DNA from: Emiliania huxleyi CCMP1516
Lineage: Eukaryota > Haptophyta > Isochrysidales > Noelaerhabdaceae
DNA length: 64,000 bases
Direction: 5' to 3'
Assembly (NCBI RefSeq): GCF_000372725.1
Contig: NW_005200416.1
Location: forward strand, 30,069 to 94,068
Below the pieces are notes generated by a model. That model ran no database searches. It had not been told where the DNA came from and saw only the letters and a program-made list of their open reading frames with translations. This document shows, one piece after another, positions 31,895-42,850 of the stretch (the first letter of the stretch is position 1; every line of letters begins with the position of its first letter). A program made the translations under genes and the position numbers.

Positions 31895-34351
31895 TCAAGC
31901 GATGAAGCGGCGGGCGTGCCGCTGAATGACATGTGCTGCGTGCCTCAGCTGCTCGTCCATCGCCGAAGGCTCAAGTTCAAACGGCATTCGAGAGGGGGCT
32001 GCAACACCGAAGCTGGAGCTCGACCGGCCGGAGAAGATGCGGCGCACCACCTGGTTGAACGACTCGTACTTGCCGAACCCAGCCTCCTGCCAAGCCACCG
32101 GGGGAGGGGTGTCGGAGTAGCACGGCGCGCGCGGGCGAGGCTCAGGTTTGGCGCTGCGGGCACGCACGATGCAGCCGAGCAGCTTCTGCGTGTCCCGCTC
32201 CTGCGAACAACGCGCCCGCTCCACGCTGAACCGCCCGAGCTCGCGCTGCAGCGCTTTTGTCGCGTCCGCCGCCGCCTCGTCCGCCTCGTTGCTGGCCTCG
32301 ACGACGGGCAGCACAGTCACACGGTCGATGTCGCCTCCATTCTTGAGGAAGCAGAAGAGCTCGACCACGCACCACAACCTAGTTGACGAAGGAGAGAGTA
32401 AGTGGAGCGGAGCACAACTCTTTCTCGCGGCCTCCTCCGCGCGCGCCTGTTCGCGTAGGTCGGCCCCGCCAGGATGAGGAAGCGCTGGCAGCCGCTGACG
32501 AGGAGCGGCAGCAGCTCGAGCGCGCCCGCGTCCTCGGGGGTGACGCACGCGGCGTCCAGCCAGAGCAGCGGCGCCGTGCCGCGCTCCGCCGTGTCGCCCT
32601 CCGCCCACCGCTGAAGCGCCGCAAACTTGCCCTCGCGGCTGTCGTGCCAGGAGTGGCTCACAAAGACAGAAGACTCAGCTCCCAGGCTGGCGGCCACCGC
32701 CCGCTCTCGCAACGCGTCGCCCGCGCCGCCCGCCACGCCCCCGCCCGGCAGCTCATCCGCACCCGTCAGCGTGTCAAAGGGCAGCAGGCGGAAGGCCGCC
32801 TGCGCGCGCGCCAGCGCCTTCTCGCCGCCGCCGGAGAGAGCCGCCAGCGCCGCCAGCTGCGCGTCGTCGCTTCCGCCGGAGGCGCCGAGGCGGGCGAGGC
32901 GGGCTTGCAAGTAGCGGCGGGCGGAGGGGCGGAGAGCGACGGCGGTGAGGAGGATGGCGGCGCCAGCCAGATAGAACGGCCACAGGTTCGAATCGACCGC
33001 AGCCATGCTCACGACGAGCACTCCTGCCACTCCAGCTAACAGCCGGGAAACCAGCCAAATGCGGCTCAAGCAGGCGGGGGCGGTCATCGCCCGGGGGCCG
33101 ACGCGGGTGGAGCGGCAGGGCAGCAGGCCGGCGAGAAAGGCGTCGCGCCAGGCCGGGAGGAAGGCAGCGGCAGCTAGGCAGTCGCACATAGCTAGGAGGC
33201 TGAAGGCCGCCGAAAACGACCAGAGGTTAGCCGTAGTCAACGGGTGCAGAGGCCGTCCCGCCAACCACCAGAAGAACCATCCGAGAAGCGGCAGCGCCAG
33301 GTTGACGGAGAGCCCGCGGAGAAGGTCCTCGTCCGTGGGCAGCACGGCGAGGAGCATCGAGAAGACTCCCCAGAAGAAAGCTATCCCCATGATGCTGAGG
33401 ATGGTAGCGCTAATCATCGGGCTGCTTTGGAGCAGCCCGACGACGATGCCGGCGAGTGACGCCAAAAGGGCGACCAGCCCCCCGCCAAAGGCGACGAGGC
33501 GGATGCGCCTCTTGCGCCTGTCCGCGGCGGCGCGCTGCTCCCGCATCCGCTGCCGAGCGCGCTCCTCGAAGACGACCGACGTGTAAAAGCTGGCGTACAT
33601 ATCCACCACCTGCGGCGGCGGCGGCGGCGGTGAGGCGGGCAAGTCCACCGTGGGCCATTGGGGCACCATCGCACGCGCCACCTTCTCCTCGTCGCCCTTG
33701 CCGGTGAAAGCGATGACCTGCTTCTCGCTCCTTCCCTCCGTCTCCTCGAACTGAGCCTTGAACGCGTCGGTCGTGGGCGCGCTCGTGAGGGTCACAGGCT
33801 GCTCGTCCAGCACGTCGATCATCTTGGGCGCGTGCCCCGCGCTGCCCAGCCCGAGCTCGCTGTGCGTGCCGAGGATGATCTTCGCGAAGTTGCTCTCGGC
33901 GTGGCACCTGTGCGCCGCAAGTGCGGTCAGAAGGAGAGAGCCACAAGTACCTGAAGGAGGCGGTAGTCGCGGCAACGCACCAGCCCCGCCGCTCGTACGG
34001 CTGTGTGTTGTACAGCATGCCAATGCCCTTGCACAGCTGCTCCGCGCCCGCCGCCACGGCCGCAACCGCCGCTTCGCGCGTGGCGAAGCGAACGATCGCA
34101 GGAGCTGTGTGCAGCTCGCACGTCTCGATCTGCCCAAAGCTGCCAAGCGTCGCGAGGATCGCCTGCTCTTCGATGCCGTTCTTCAAGCCGAAGAGGCAGA
34201 CGGAGCGCTTGCCCCACTCTGGCGGCTCTGGGATGTTGGTCAGCCGCAGCACTGTCACGCAGCGGGGGCTCGCGTACAGCCCCGCCATCACCGCGAGCGA
34301 CGCAGCAAAGATCTTGGCCTCCTCGGCAGTGCGCTTGCCGGCAGCATCCTT
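31895..34351 (-). CDS. Multi-pass membrane protein with a C-terminal TIR-like domain
   Basis: Exons 5' to 3': ~34351-33981, 33907-32447, 32378-31895. The two introns (73 nt GT-AG, 68 nt GC-AG) keep the frame, and each begins with a copy of the next exon start. The first exon encodes a conserved-looking block (RCVTVLRLTNIPEPPEWG, SFGQIETCELH, YNTQPYERRGWC). Exon 2 has about six hydrophobic spans (for example LVALLASLAGIVVGLL and LALPLLGWFFWWLAG). It ends in a TIR/SEFIR-like core: SVFVSHSWHD, LLWLDAACV, FLILAGPTYANR, then LWCVVELFCFL in exon 3. The 5' end is uncertain: it may start at the ATG at 34288 or be spliced to the lectin exon upstream. A sensor or signalling role is inference. Confidence 0.65.
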
Positions 34352-34534
34352 CTGCGGACGCCGGCGACAAGGCGCGCGTCACTCAACCGCCGCGCCGCCC
34401 TCAGCGTTTCGGTGTGTGCGGAGGCATAGCTGGCACGGGGGAGGGGAGGGCGGCGGCGGGGAGGGCGGAGTGCGCGCGCGCGGGGAGGCAGTGGCGGGGG
34501 GGGGGGGGGGGGGTTCAAGGCGGGGCCCACACCC

Positions 34535-35353
34535 CTAGGTGAGCGCACACGCGCTGCGGTCCTGCCGAGCAAAGAGCGCGGCCGCCTCCTCGGGCGAAAG
34601 CAGCGCCTCTGATGGCAGGTCCTGCCGGCGCGGCAGCACATAGCCGCGTGGGCGCGAGCGCAGCCAGCTGCAGCGGAGCAGCATGAGGTCGCGAGAAAGG
34701 AGCGAGGCGTGCACCCGCTGGTCGTGCGGACCAAGTCCCGCGTCGCTCTGCACCATCTCTAGGCCCGCACCTGCGGACTGCTCATCCATTCGCCGCATGT
34801 CTCGGAAAATGCAGACGAGTGCCCAGATCAGGCTGAGCCCGGAAAAGACAGAGCAGAGAGTGAGAGCCATGCAGTGCAGGACGAGGGCCGCAGCGCGAAG
34901 GGACTTGTCCCGCTCGCGCTCCACCGCCGCGAAGGCCGAGTACTCTGGGGAGGGGTCGGCGCCAGACTTGCAGAGGCAGGGGAGCTCCAGATAGCAATGG
35001 AGGTCGTTCCACAACCCATCGTTGCCGACAGCAGCGCACTCCTCTGCGCCACGCAAATCGTTTGGCGTTGACAATTTGACGTCCCATTTGACAAAGTTTG
35101 CCGTCTCGCCGGACTGGCACACGTCCCAGCCGCCGCCGGGCTTCGCTCCGGCGGGCCGCTGGTAGTTGCCGATCCAGAAGTGGATCGCGCCGGCATCGGC
35201 GGCAAGGCGCGCCACATGCTCGTTTTCCTCCGAGCTTTGCACGCACGCGAGAGTAGCGTTCGGCCCACACAGGTCCGCGCAGCCCCAGTGCGTGGACGGC
35301 TCGGCGGTGAGGTGGTACGAGCCAAAGGCAAAGACAGCGGCTAGAGCGAACAT
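34535..35353 (-). CDS. C-type-lectin-like membrane protein
   Basis: The 272-residue ORF starts with a short hydrophobic leader (MFALAAVFAFGSYH). A C-type lectin-like fold follows: HFWIGNY (WIGL motif), KWDVKLSTPND (W...PN Ca-site-like loop) and ECAAVGNDGLWNDLHC ending LPCLCK. One membrane span (LCSVFSGLSLIWALVCIF) and a ~85-residue tail complete it. The topology suggests an extracellular lectin with a cytosolic tail. It ends 184 nt before the TIR-like gene on the same strand, across a long poly-C/G run and several possible 3' splice sites, so the two may be exons of one receptor. I could not find an unambiguous joining site. Confidence 0.6.
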   Translation of the reverse strand: MFALAAVFAFGSYHLTAEPSTHWGCADLCGPNATLACVQSSEENEHVARLAADAGAIHFWIGNYQRPAGAKPGGGWDVCQSGETANFVKWDVKLSTPNDLRGAEECAAVGNDGLWNDLHCYLELPCLCKSGADPSPEYSAFAAVERERDKSLRAAALVLHCMALTLCSVFSGLSLIWALVCIFRDMRRMDEQSAGAGLEMVQSDAGLGPHDQRVHASLLSRDLMLLRCSWLRSRPRGYVLPRRQDLPSEALLSPEEAAALFARQDRSACALT

Positions 35354-35495
35354 GCTGCATCCAATTGGCCCGTGTCAGCGAACTTCCCTTCAATTCTAAA
35401 ATTCTTTTTCTACACCAGGTGCGAGAATGCGCATTTCTTCTCTGCACTATAGCCCTTGAGAAAGAGCTCGCATTATGCAAACCTGTGCCTGTGTC

Positions 35496-35985
35496 CTAGG
35501 AAGTAGACTGAGAGGGGTACTCCCATAGGCAAGAGGAGGTCTGGGGAGGCCCACAGCGGTCAGGAGGCAGCTTCGGCTTCGTGTGCACGATCTTGCGCTG
35601 CAGCTCCTTCGCCTCCTTGTGGTACCACGGCGCCTACCAAAACGAAACCCCTCGCCGCGTAAACGAAAAACTACGAGCCACCTCTGGGCACGTTGTGCCA
35701 CGGACGGCGCGCCTCGCCCGTCACCATCTCGTACAGCAGCACGCCAAGCGCCCACAGGTCGACCGCCTGCCCGCACGATCTCGGGTGATCTCGGGCCATC
35801 TCGGGCCATCTCGGGCCATCTCGGATGATCTCGGGCCATCGGCCGCCTGGCCGCACTCGAGCATCCGGATGATCTCCGGCGCCATGTACTCGGTCGTGCC
35901 GATGAGGACAGGACGGCCAGACGCGGACGGCTGCGTCGCGGGCGCCGTCAGCCCGATAGCGGCCAGGCCGAAGTCGCAGAGCTTG
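35496..35985 (-). CDS. Protein kinase C-lobe, partial
   Basis: Exons ~35985-35847, 35766-35713 and 35633-35496 join in frame to give an activation segment (KLCDFGLA, GTTEYMAPEII), the helix F region (AVDLWALGVLLYEMVTGE) and a helix G-like APWYHKEAKELQRKI, then a stop. The pattern resembles AGC/CAMK-type Ser/Thr kinases. Both introns (80 and 79 nt) are GC-AG and begin with a copy of the next exon start; the first has a TCTCGGGCCA minisatellite core. The N-lobe and HRD loop are not visible upstream, and the C-lobe ends early, so this is a truncated gene or one with unrecognised exons. Confidence 0.55.
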
Positions 35986-36703
35986 ATGATTGATGGGAAG
36001 GCGAAACACAGTCCGACCAACGACTGGGACACCACCGCGGTCTGGCTGCTTTGCCGGCGCGCCTCCAGGCGGCACCCGCCCGAGCCAATCCGCCTCGGCC
36101 GCGATCACAGCCTGCTCGGCCGCCTGGTCCGCGAGGCAAGCGCCCGCCAGACTGCGACGAGGCCGCCGCGCGCACCAGCGACGCGAAGGTTCGCTGCCAC
36201 AGCTGCTGCGTGCTGCTGTTGCTTGGGCGGCGAGAAGCGCCGTCTTTGCGGCGTCTGTCGGACGCGGCGGAGGGAGGGCGGTTCGGCGGCGAAGGGAAAG
36301 GACGGCGTGGCAGCACCGCAAGCGCGTTCGGTCACGCGCGCCCCGAGGCCGCCGTGCACCAGCTGAAGGCTTGGGTCCCACATCGCCGGATTCGTGCACG
36401 GTATTCGGATTTTGCTATTTGCTCGTGTGGGGGTATATCGCAGATTTGTCAATGGTACCGCGTCTGCGACGCGGGCGCCTTGCGGGCAGAGCCCTTAGCC
36501 ACCCTTTTATCTTGCGCGGTCATAAATCGAACCGCGGTAGTAGGAGCGCATCGGGACGCGGAGGGAAATAAGAAAGGAAGTCAATTCCTCCCAAGCTACA
36601 TGTACATGTAGGGCAGGGAAGGACAGACACACACACAAAACACACACTCTCTCTCTCACAACAAGAGAGAGGCGAAAGACTCCTTATCAGCTGGTCGGCC
36701 GCC
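35986..36703. other. Region upstream of the kinase exons
   Basis: GC-rich frames are open on both strands, but none resembles a kinase N-lobe. A TTGATTGATGGGAAGGCGAAACACAG-like word at 35985-36010 recurs near 42720-42750, so part of this is dispersed repeat or intron. Confidence 0.35.
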
Positions 36704-37450
36704 ATGCTGGCCTCCGGGCCTGCCGCGGCGGCGCGGCCGGCCGAGGCCGGGCTCGGCCCGGCCCGCGACGGCTGGCCGCCGACGAGCGCGCTCGCGCTGC
36801 TCGTCAAAATGGCGGCGGTGGCGATTGCGGCGACGGTCGTTCAGTCGTACAGCGCTCAGGCGTCTGTCATCTGTCGTCTGTTGTCGCATTTCGCACACGC
36901 GCGCGCCGCGCGACCCGCGTCGCTCCGCGAGGGCATGAGCCTTCCGCGATTCGATCCCGCAGCCAAAAGCTGCTCGCTCGAACCGCGGCCGACTCTGCCA
37001 TCGCGGCCGCAGCTGTTGAGCTCTCCAGAAGACTGGTGCCTGATACGCTGCCTCCCTGCGGATGCAGCCAGCGAGCCTGGCCCCTGGCGGTCCGCTGTAC
37101 TTCAAGGAGAAGTGCTGGACACGATCCCCCCCGCAATCTTCTACCCCCACGACTCGGAACGCGACTGTGACAGGACCATCGGGTCCTTCGGCCACCAAAG
37201 CGAGATCACCCGAGAGCAGCTGAGCCTGCCTCTGGCCTCGCCTCCCTCTCCTTCAGGCATTCGTGGCATCCTATGGGTTGTCCAGAGTATCGACCTCTGG
37301 CGAGTCAGCCAGCCCCACTTTGAGGGCGCCATGAAGTACAGCGATCGCCATCTCGCTGGCCTCTTCGCAAGGCCTCCCGACCGCGTCGAACTCATCGACG
37401 CGGGCTCTCTCGGCTACGGGACCGCGGCCCCAGCTTCGGCTGAGGGCTGA
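36704..37450 (+). CDS. Hypothetical protein, 248 residues
   Basis: The ORF from ATG 36704 has a hydrophobic stretch (LALLVKMAAVAIAATVVQ, about residues 30-47) and a mixed-composition C-terminal half (GIRGILWVVQSIDLWRVSQP) that reads like real protein. No domain is recognised. The opposite strand also has a 180-codon frame. No introns are required. Confidence 0.35.
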   Translation: MLASGPAAAARPAEAGLGPARDGWPPTSALALLVKMAAVAIAATVVQSYSAQASVICRLLSHFAHARAARPASLREGMSLPRFDPAAKSCSLEPRPTLPSRPQLLSSPEDWCLIRCLPADAASEPGPWRSAVLQGEVLDTIPPAIFYPHDSERDCDRTIGSFGHQSEITREQLSLPLASPPSPSGIRGILWVVQSIDLWRVSQPHFEGAMKYSDRHLAGLFARPPDRVELIDAGSLGYGTAAPASAEG

Positions 37451-37499
37451 CAAGCTGCCGAGCCCAAATCACTGTGCGAGTCGTGATTTCTTGTTGGTT

Positions 37500-37870
37500 T
37501 TCTTCGGTGCAGCGTTCGTGTCTGACTGAACTGCATGTCACTCCGGCACGGGACTGGCGCGCACTGGCACTAACACAGGTACACCACGGGAGCCGCCTAA
37601 GCAAAAAGAATTTTACAATCGAACTCCCTCCCACCACACAGTCGTAGGCACGGGACTGGCGCGCAGACAGAAAAAGAATTTTGGGTGGCCTCGCTCAGAA
37701 AAGAATTTAAACAAAACAACTCTCTCTCACAGCACACAGGCTCGACACAGGTGCGAACTGGCGCGTGCTAGTACTATCGCCGGCACACCACCGGAGCCGC
37801 CTAAGCGACTCCGTTAAGAACGGCAATGCACTTAGCTCCGTGCACAATGCCGCTGTCCCCGCACGCTAGC
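37500..37870. repeat. Cluster of the GCTTAGGCGGCTCC dispersed family
   Basis: At least two copies lie here. Typical words are GGCACGGGACTGGCGCGCA, AGCCGCCTAAGC and AAAAAGAATTTTACAA. The copy ending near 37860 matches the segment at 50150-50230 that lies inside an intron of the PPR-methyltransferase gene. Nearby relatives: 40773-40930, 41900-42020 and 42610-42780. Confidence 0.7.
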
Positions 37871-38009
37871 TCGTTCACCGTCTGCCACGCCACGGCGGTG
37901 TGGAGAACGACAGACAAGCGCTGCATCTGCAGCCCGTGCCAGTTCTTGGTGGTCCATGTGACCTCATCGAAAAGAATCTTAAAATACCAGCCTCTCTCAC
38001 AGCACACTG

Positions 38010-38075
38010 TCTCGGCGTCGGCGTGGCCCTTCTCCCTGGCAATCTGCAGCGCCGTCTTGCCCGGCCGCAGAGCGC
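38010..38075 (-). CDS. Ankyrin-repeat exon fragment
   Basis: The minus strand encodes GKTALQIAREKGHADAET, the second half of an ankyrin repeat. It is followed directly by GTGTGCTGTGAGAGAGGC, the edge of the dispersed family at 37500-37870, as if that repeat formed the next intron. No further ankyrin repeats are visible, so it is an isolated exon or pseudogene. Confidence 0.35.
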
Positions 38076-38561
38076 AACCCAGCCAACGCCATGTGGCCGC
38101 GCGCGCTCGCAGCAGGAGGAGCACACGGCGGGACGGCTGGTCCCGGCGGCGAACATCAGCGCGGTGGGCGCACCGTCGCCTCTTTGGACTTTGCCCTCTC
38201 ACCGAATCAAGCGGCCACCGCCGCCGCCTCACAGACAATGGCGCGCAGAGAGTCCTGACTGAGAGGCTGAGCGAACCTTGAACGGCGTCTAAAGCCGTAC
38301 TTGACTACTTAAAAAAACTGGCGCGCCGGGGGGGGGGGGGGGGGGCAAGCGCCACCTCATTGTAGTAGTGTGTGTTCTCACTCACTCACTTACGCGCCAC
38401 GTCACCCTCGCGACGACAGCCGGCGCCTCCCGGCCGTCGTGCGCTGGGGCGGTGGCGCCATCGCGCTGCGCGGGAGCGGCGGCGCCTGTAGGGGAATCAA
38501 ACCAACGATAGGGCCCCAACAACCGCCCTGCAACACCGAGGATCGAGCTCGGCGGCGCGCC

Positions 38562-40652
38562 TCAATCCGCGTTTTGCCGTCGGAGGTGACGAGGACGAGG
38601 ACGAGCGCGAGGGCGGACGCGGCCTAGAGGAGGCAACACCTTACTTCCAAGATCTGAGCCTGCTATCCACGCCCAAACGACTGGCGACAGGTCCACCTGC
38701 CCAGCGAGCGCTCCTGCCTCTGCCTCCACCTTCTCTCCCCCTCCGACAATCGCTTCCCGCCCGCCCTCGCCCGCCCGCCCCCCGGCGGCGCTCGCTGCCC
38801 ACCCGCCGCCGCCCGCCCGCTGCTGCCCGCGCTCGCGGCCTTGAAAGTCTGGCCGCCGCTGCGGGCTGAGCCCCGAGGCCGCCCAGAGGACGAGCGGCGG
38901 CAGCAGGCGCCGCAGCAGCTCCTCCGAGAACCCATGCCCTGCGGCGGGCACGTGGAGGATGGCCGCTGTTGGCCGGCACCTGCAGAGGAAGGTTCCGAGA
39001 AGGTTCCGAGAAGGTGCCGGGCACGTGGAGGATGGCCCGCTGTGCTGGCCGGGGCACCGCGGCTCGATCGCCGCCCAGAGCTCGGCGAGGTACCTAGTAT
39101 TACCCGATAGATTACCCGAGAGACTACCCGAGATTCCCCGAGATTCCCCGAGATCGCCGCGCAGAGCTCGGCGAGGTACCTCTCGTCGCCATCGTACCCG
39201 AGCGCGTCTCGGTGCTCGTTGAAGTAGTCCTAATTACTTAAGCAAGTACTCCTTAGACAGCACTAATAACGGCGTTCGAGATCCCGGTGCTCGTTGAAGC
39301 AGACCTACGGTGCTGGATACGCCGCGACATGAGAGCGGGAGTACACGGCACACATTGTGCAGCGTATTCAGAGCACCGCGTGAATACGAGGGGCTACGCA
39401 GACAGTGAACACAGTGTGGGTCCTCTCGAGCGCTGGTTGGGAGACATGAAGACGTGTGCAGCGTCTAGGAAAGGAGTCCCTCCCGCCCGTCAGGAGCACG
39501 ACGGGCACTCCGGAAGGCCACGCCCACGACGCCTAGTATGAATCTCGGGTAATCTCGGGTAATACCAGGCACTCCGGAAGGCCAGGCCCACGACGCCTAG
39601 TATTACCCGAGATTATCCGAGATTACCCGAGATTACCCGAGAGTCACTCCGGAAGGCCAGGCCCACGACGCCTGCGGCAGCCCCGTCGGGTGAGTGCCTT
39701 GTCTTGTGTCTGTGTCGCTCCTGTGTGACCCCGTCACCGCCCGTCCTGCGTCCACCCACACACCGCTGTGGTGTCCCAGTGCTTCGCGCCTCCCTCTCTA
39801 ATATACGAGACGCCTGCTGACGCGCACAGCCGCCGTTGATGACGACGGCGGGCACGCGGCAGCCGAGCAGCCACAGCGCCGGCAGCGTCACCTGCAGACA
39901 CGTGGGGAGCGGCGAGAGGAAGCTGAGATTACCCGAGATTACTCCGAGATTACCCGAGATTACCCGAGATTACCTGCAGACACATCGATGGGGGCCGGCG
40001 AGAGGAAGCCGAGATGAGCAGCCGGGATCACACGGGCCAGTCTAGAGCGCAAGCAGCGTCACCTGCAGGCGAGTCGACGGGCGAGATGCAGCCGAGATAC
40101 AGGTAGCACAGCGTGTATATGTCAGCGCTCAGCGGCGGGGAGCTAAGCTGGGGCGCGTCCGCGTGCCTGCCCGCCGCGCGAGCCGCAGACGAGGCACGAG
40201 AAGCTGGCCGCGGGTTGTGGGCGCGGGACGCGGCTCGGGACCTCGCACGAGACGATCGCGCCCGACGGCGCATCGAACAGCCGGCCCGCCAGCGTGGCGA
40301 GGTTGAGGCACGACGCGCGGCCGCGGCCGGCGACGAGCAGGTCGACGCCGGCGGCACGCGCGTCCGACTCGTGCAGCTGTACCTCGCGCATCGAGACCCA
40401 GTCGGGCGGCATCCGCCTCCCGTTGATGTCGTACTCGGGGCCCGCCGCGAGGTGCACTCGGAGGCCGCCGGCGCCGAGCATCGCGCGGGTGGCCTGGCCC
40501 GAGCCGGGCGCGATAACGCAGATGCGCGGCCGGCGGCGGCGGTGGCAGAGGAGGAGGGCGGCGGCGAAGAGAGCGGCGGATAGCGCGGGCACCCAGAGCG
40601 CAGCCGTGGAGTCGTGGCGGAGCGCAGCGGTGGGCTCTCGACGGCGCTTCAT
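38562..40652 (-). CDS. Membrane-anchored protein, possibly alpha/beta-hydrolase-like
   Basis: Exons I can support: 40652 to about 40225, about 40165-40127, 39891-39814, 39532-39479, 39229-39180, 39093-39058, 38979 onward. The join around 40165-40225 is unresolved and the 3' end is open. The N-terminus has one membrane span (LSAALFAAALLLC) before basic residues. Downstream the joined exons read through LPALWLLGCRVPAVVING, VPVVLLTGGRD, and LHVPAAGHGFSEELLRRLL; the last two resemble the acid and His loops of alpha/beta-hydrolases. I see no nucleophile elbow, so function is a guess. Donors are GC, GC, GA, GT, GT. Intron cores are TCTCGGGTAA minisatellite with extra copies of the exon start. Confidence 0.45.
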
Positions 40653-40660
40653 GTACTATT

Positions 40661-42790
40661 CAAAAAAAATTCAAAATGGCTCCGCCCGCAACTCTCTCGC
40701 TGACACGCGCGCCCGCTTACGGCGGGCGCCCTACGGTCGCACCGCCTCCCAAGTCATATGAAGCGTTGGACGGCAAATAAAAAGAATTTTACAATGAAAC
40801 TCCCTCGCACGACAGTGTGTGTGCGGGCACGGGACTGGCGCGCACTGGCACTAACACAGGTACACCACTGGAGCCGCGTAAGCGACTCCCGCGAGGACGG
40901 CGAGGAAAAGAATTTTACAAAGCCAATCCCTCGCACGACACTACGAGTACCATCCGTCGCCAACTGTCATGTCCCAGAAAAAGTGCGCGCTTCTCGGAAC
41001 CAACCCTCGGAGACCCGTGTTTACTTTACGGCCCTCTCCCTGCGAACGCGCACCCCCCCCCTAGGGGTCAGGGCTCTCTAGCCCGTAGCCCGATACCGAT
41101 CATCCGGCCCGCTGGGTGCGCTTCTTAGCTCCCCGGCCCTGGATGTGAGGTTAATGACTGCCATATAAGCGATCATGATGCATCGACCAAAACAACAAGA
41201 AGCGTTGACTGAAGAGAGAGACGGCGCAACCCCAAGCAATATGCACAAGTCACCACTTCTTGATCAGGTAGCCGGGCGACGTTTTGCACGACACGCAGTG
41301 CGCGCCAGTCCCAGTGTGTGCACTCCGCCCAGACTTCGGCTCGAGCGAGTCTGAGTGTCGAGAGACGAGGCAGAATCCTACCAATCGCGCAGCAAAAAAA
41401 AGCACCTCTTGTTGTGTACTGTTCTCACATATGCTTGTTGTGTGTACTGTGATTGGAGGTCGTCCCCAACCTCCACAGAGAGGTCCTCACTCAATCTGAG
41501 GTCCTCACCAACGGAGGTCCTCAGAATTATAGCACGCGCCTGTCCTGCTTCACGGCGCACAGGGTCGACGTCTTTAAAACTTGTACTTCTGTTCTCCAGG
41601 GCCTGTAAGCACCTTCAGGTATAGCCTCGAGGCGTGTGCTTACGGTTGCCAGCCAGCGCACGCACGCCTTTTGTGTGTCTTCTGGCCTGCACTGAAATGT
41701 AGTTGACGTGGGTTGTACTACATGGATAGGAAATGGTGTGGGTGTGTATAGTGCTCCAAGCAGTCGACATGCTGCTCGGTGTGATACGTGCATCACGTTC
41801 CCGGTTTCCTTGTTTTTCTTGTTTTCAGAAGAAATCGATCGAATCGTTCACCGACCGAGTCTGGGTCTGGTCTGGGTGTCGACGGAGCTAAGTGCCTTGC
41901 CGCCCTCGCGGGAGTCGCTTAGGCGGCTCCCGTGGTGTACCTGTGCCAGTGCGCGCCAGTCCCGTGCCCAGGGTCCGAGAGAGTTGTGTGTTAAATTCTT
42001 TTTCTTGTAAAATTCTTTTTCTTGCTCCCCCGCTCTCGTTTTTCTTTGTTCCTCACAGCGCGCCGCAGCACCGCAGGAAGTCAGCCAGAGGTCCTCATCT
42101 ACATGAGGACCTCGCTCGTGGGGACCTTAAGGTCCTCACGGAGGCTCACAGCGGGCGAAAATCCAAAACAACATCATCCATATATTGGTTTTGCGCAAGG
42201 TGTATCGAGTTCTCGCGTGGGGGGACTACCGTGCGCAAGGGCCTGTGCTTTCCCGTGTGCGCACGGCGTGTGGTGGGATACAATCGAGCAGATATTCTTG
42301 GAGGTCGTCCCACAGAGGTCCTCACAAATGGGAGGTCCTCACATAGCACGCGCGCCCGTCCTGCTTACGGCGCACATAGCGACGTCTACTTCTCCAGGGC
42401 ATGTAAGCACCTTCAGGTATAGAGTCCTGTGGTGCTTACGGCTGCCACAGGCAGCGCAGCCTGTGTACATCCGGCCTGCACAGAAAGTAGTTACGTGCGT
42501 TGTGGTAGTATGTAGGGAAAGCGTGTATAGTGCGTAGGTCTCCTCGGTTAGTGCGTACGTGTGGCACGTGGAGGGGTAAGTCTCCTCCTTTTGAGCTGCG
42601 GTAGTATGTTTCCGCAAGTCGAATTCTTTACGCAGGAGTCGCTTAGGCGGCTCCCGTGGTGTACCTGTGTTAGTGCCAGTGCGCGCCAGTCCCGTGCCCA
42701 GTGTTGTGTGAGGGAGTTTTGATTGATTAAGGGGAAGGCGAAACACAGGGAGTTGGTTGTAAAATTCTTTATTTCCTCACAGCGCCAGGC
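40661..42790. repeat. Cluster of dispersed repeats
   Basis: It contains GCTTAGGCGGCTCC-family copies (40773-40930, 41900-42020, 42610-42780), a segment shared with 54066-54213 (41006-41162), and a duplicated block (41465-41710 and 42300-42500) built on GAGGTCCTCAC units followed by GTAAGCACCTTCAGGTATAG. No gene seen. Confidence 0.7.
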
Positions 42791-42850
42791 GACGCGAGAC
42801 GCTGCAGCCTCTAAAGGCCCACCGCCTCGCGTGCGGGACCGTCGCCACGC

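Noticed and set aside
36105-36452. Possible kinase N-lobe upstream of the C-lobe exons
   Set aside because: No glycine loop, VAIK lysine or HRD motif in any frame between 36000 and 36700.
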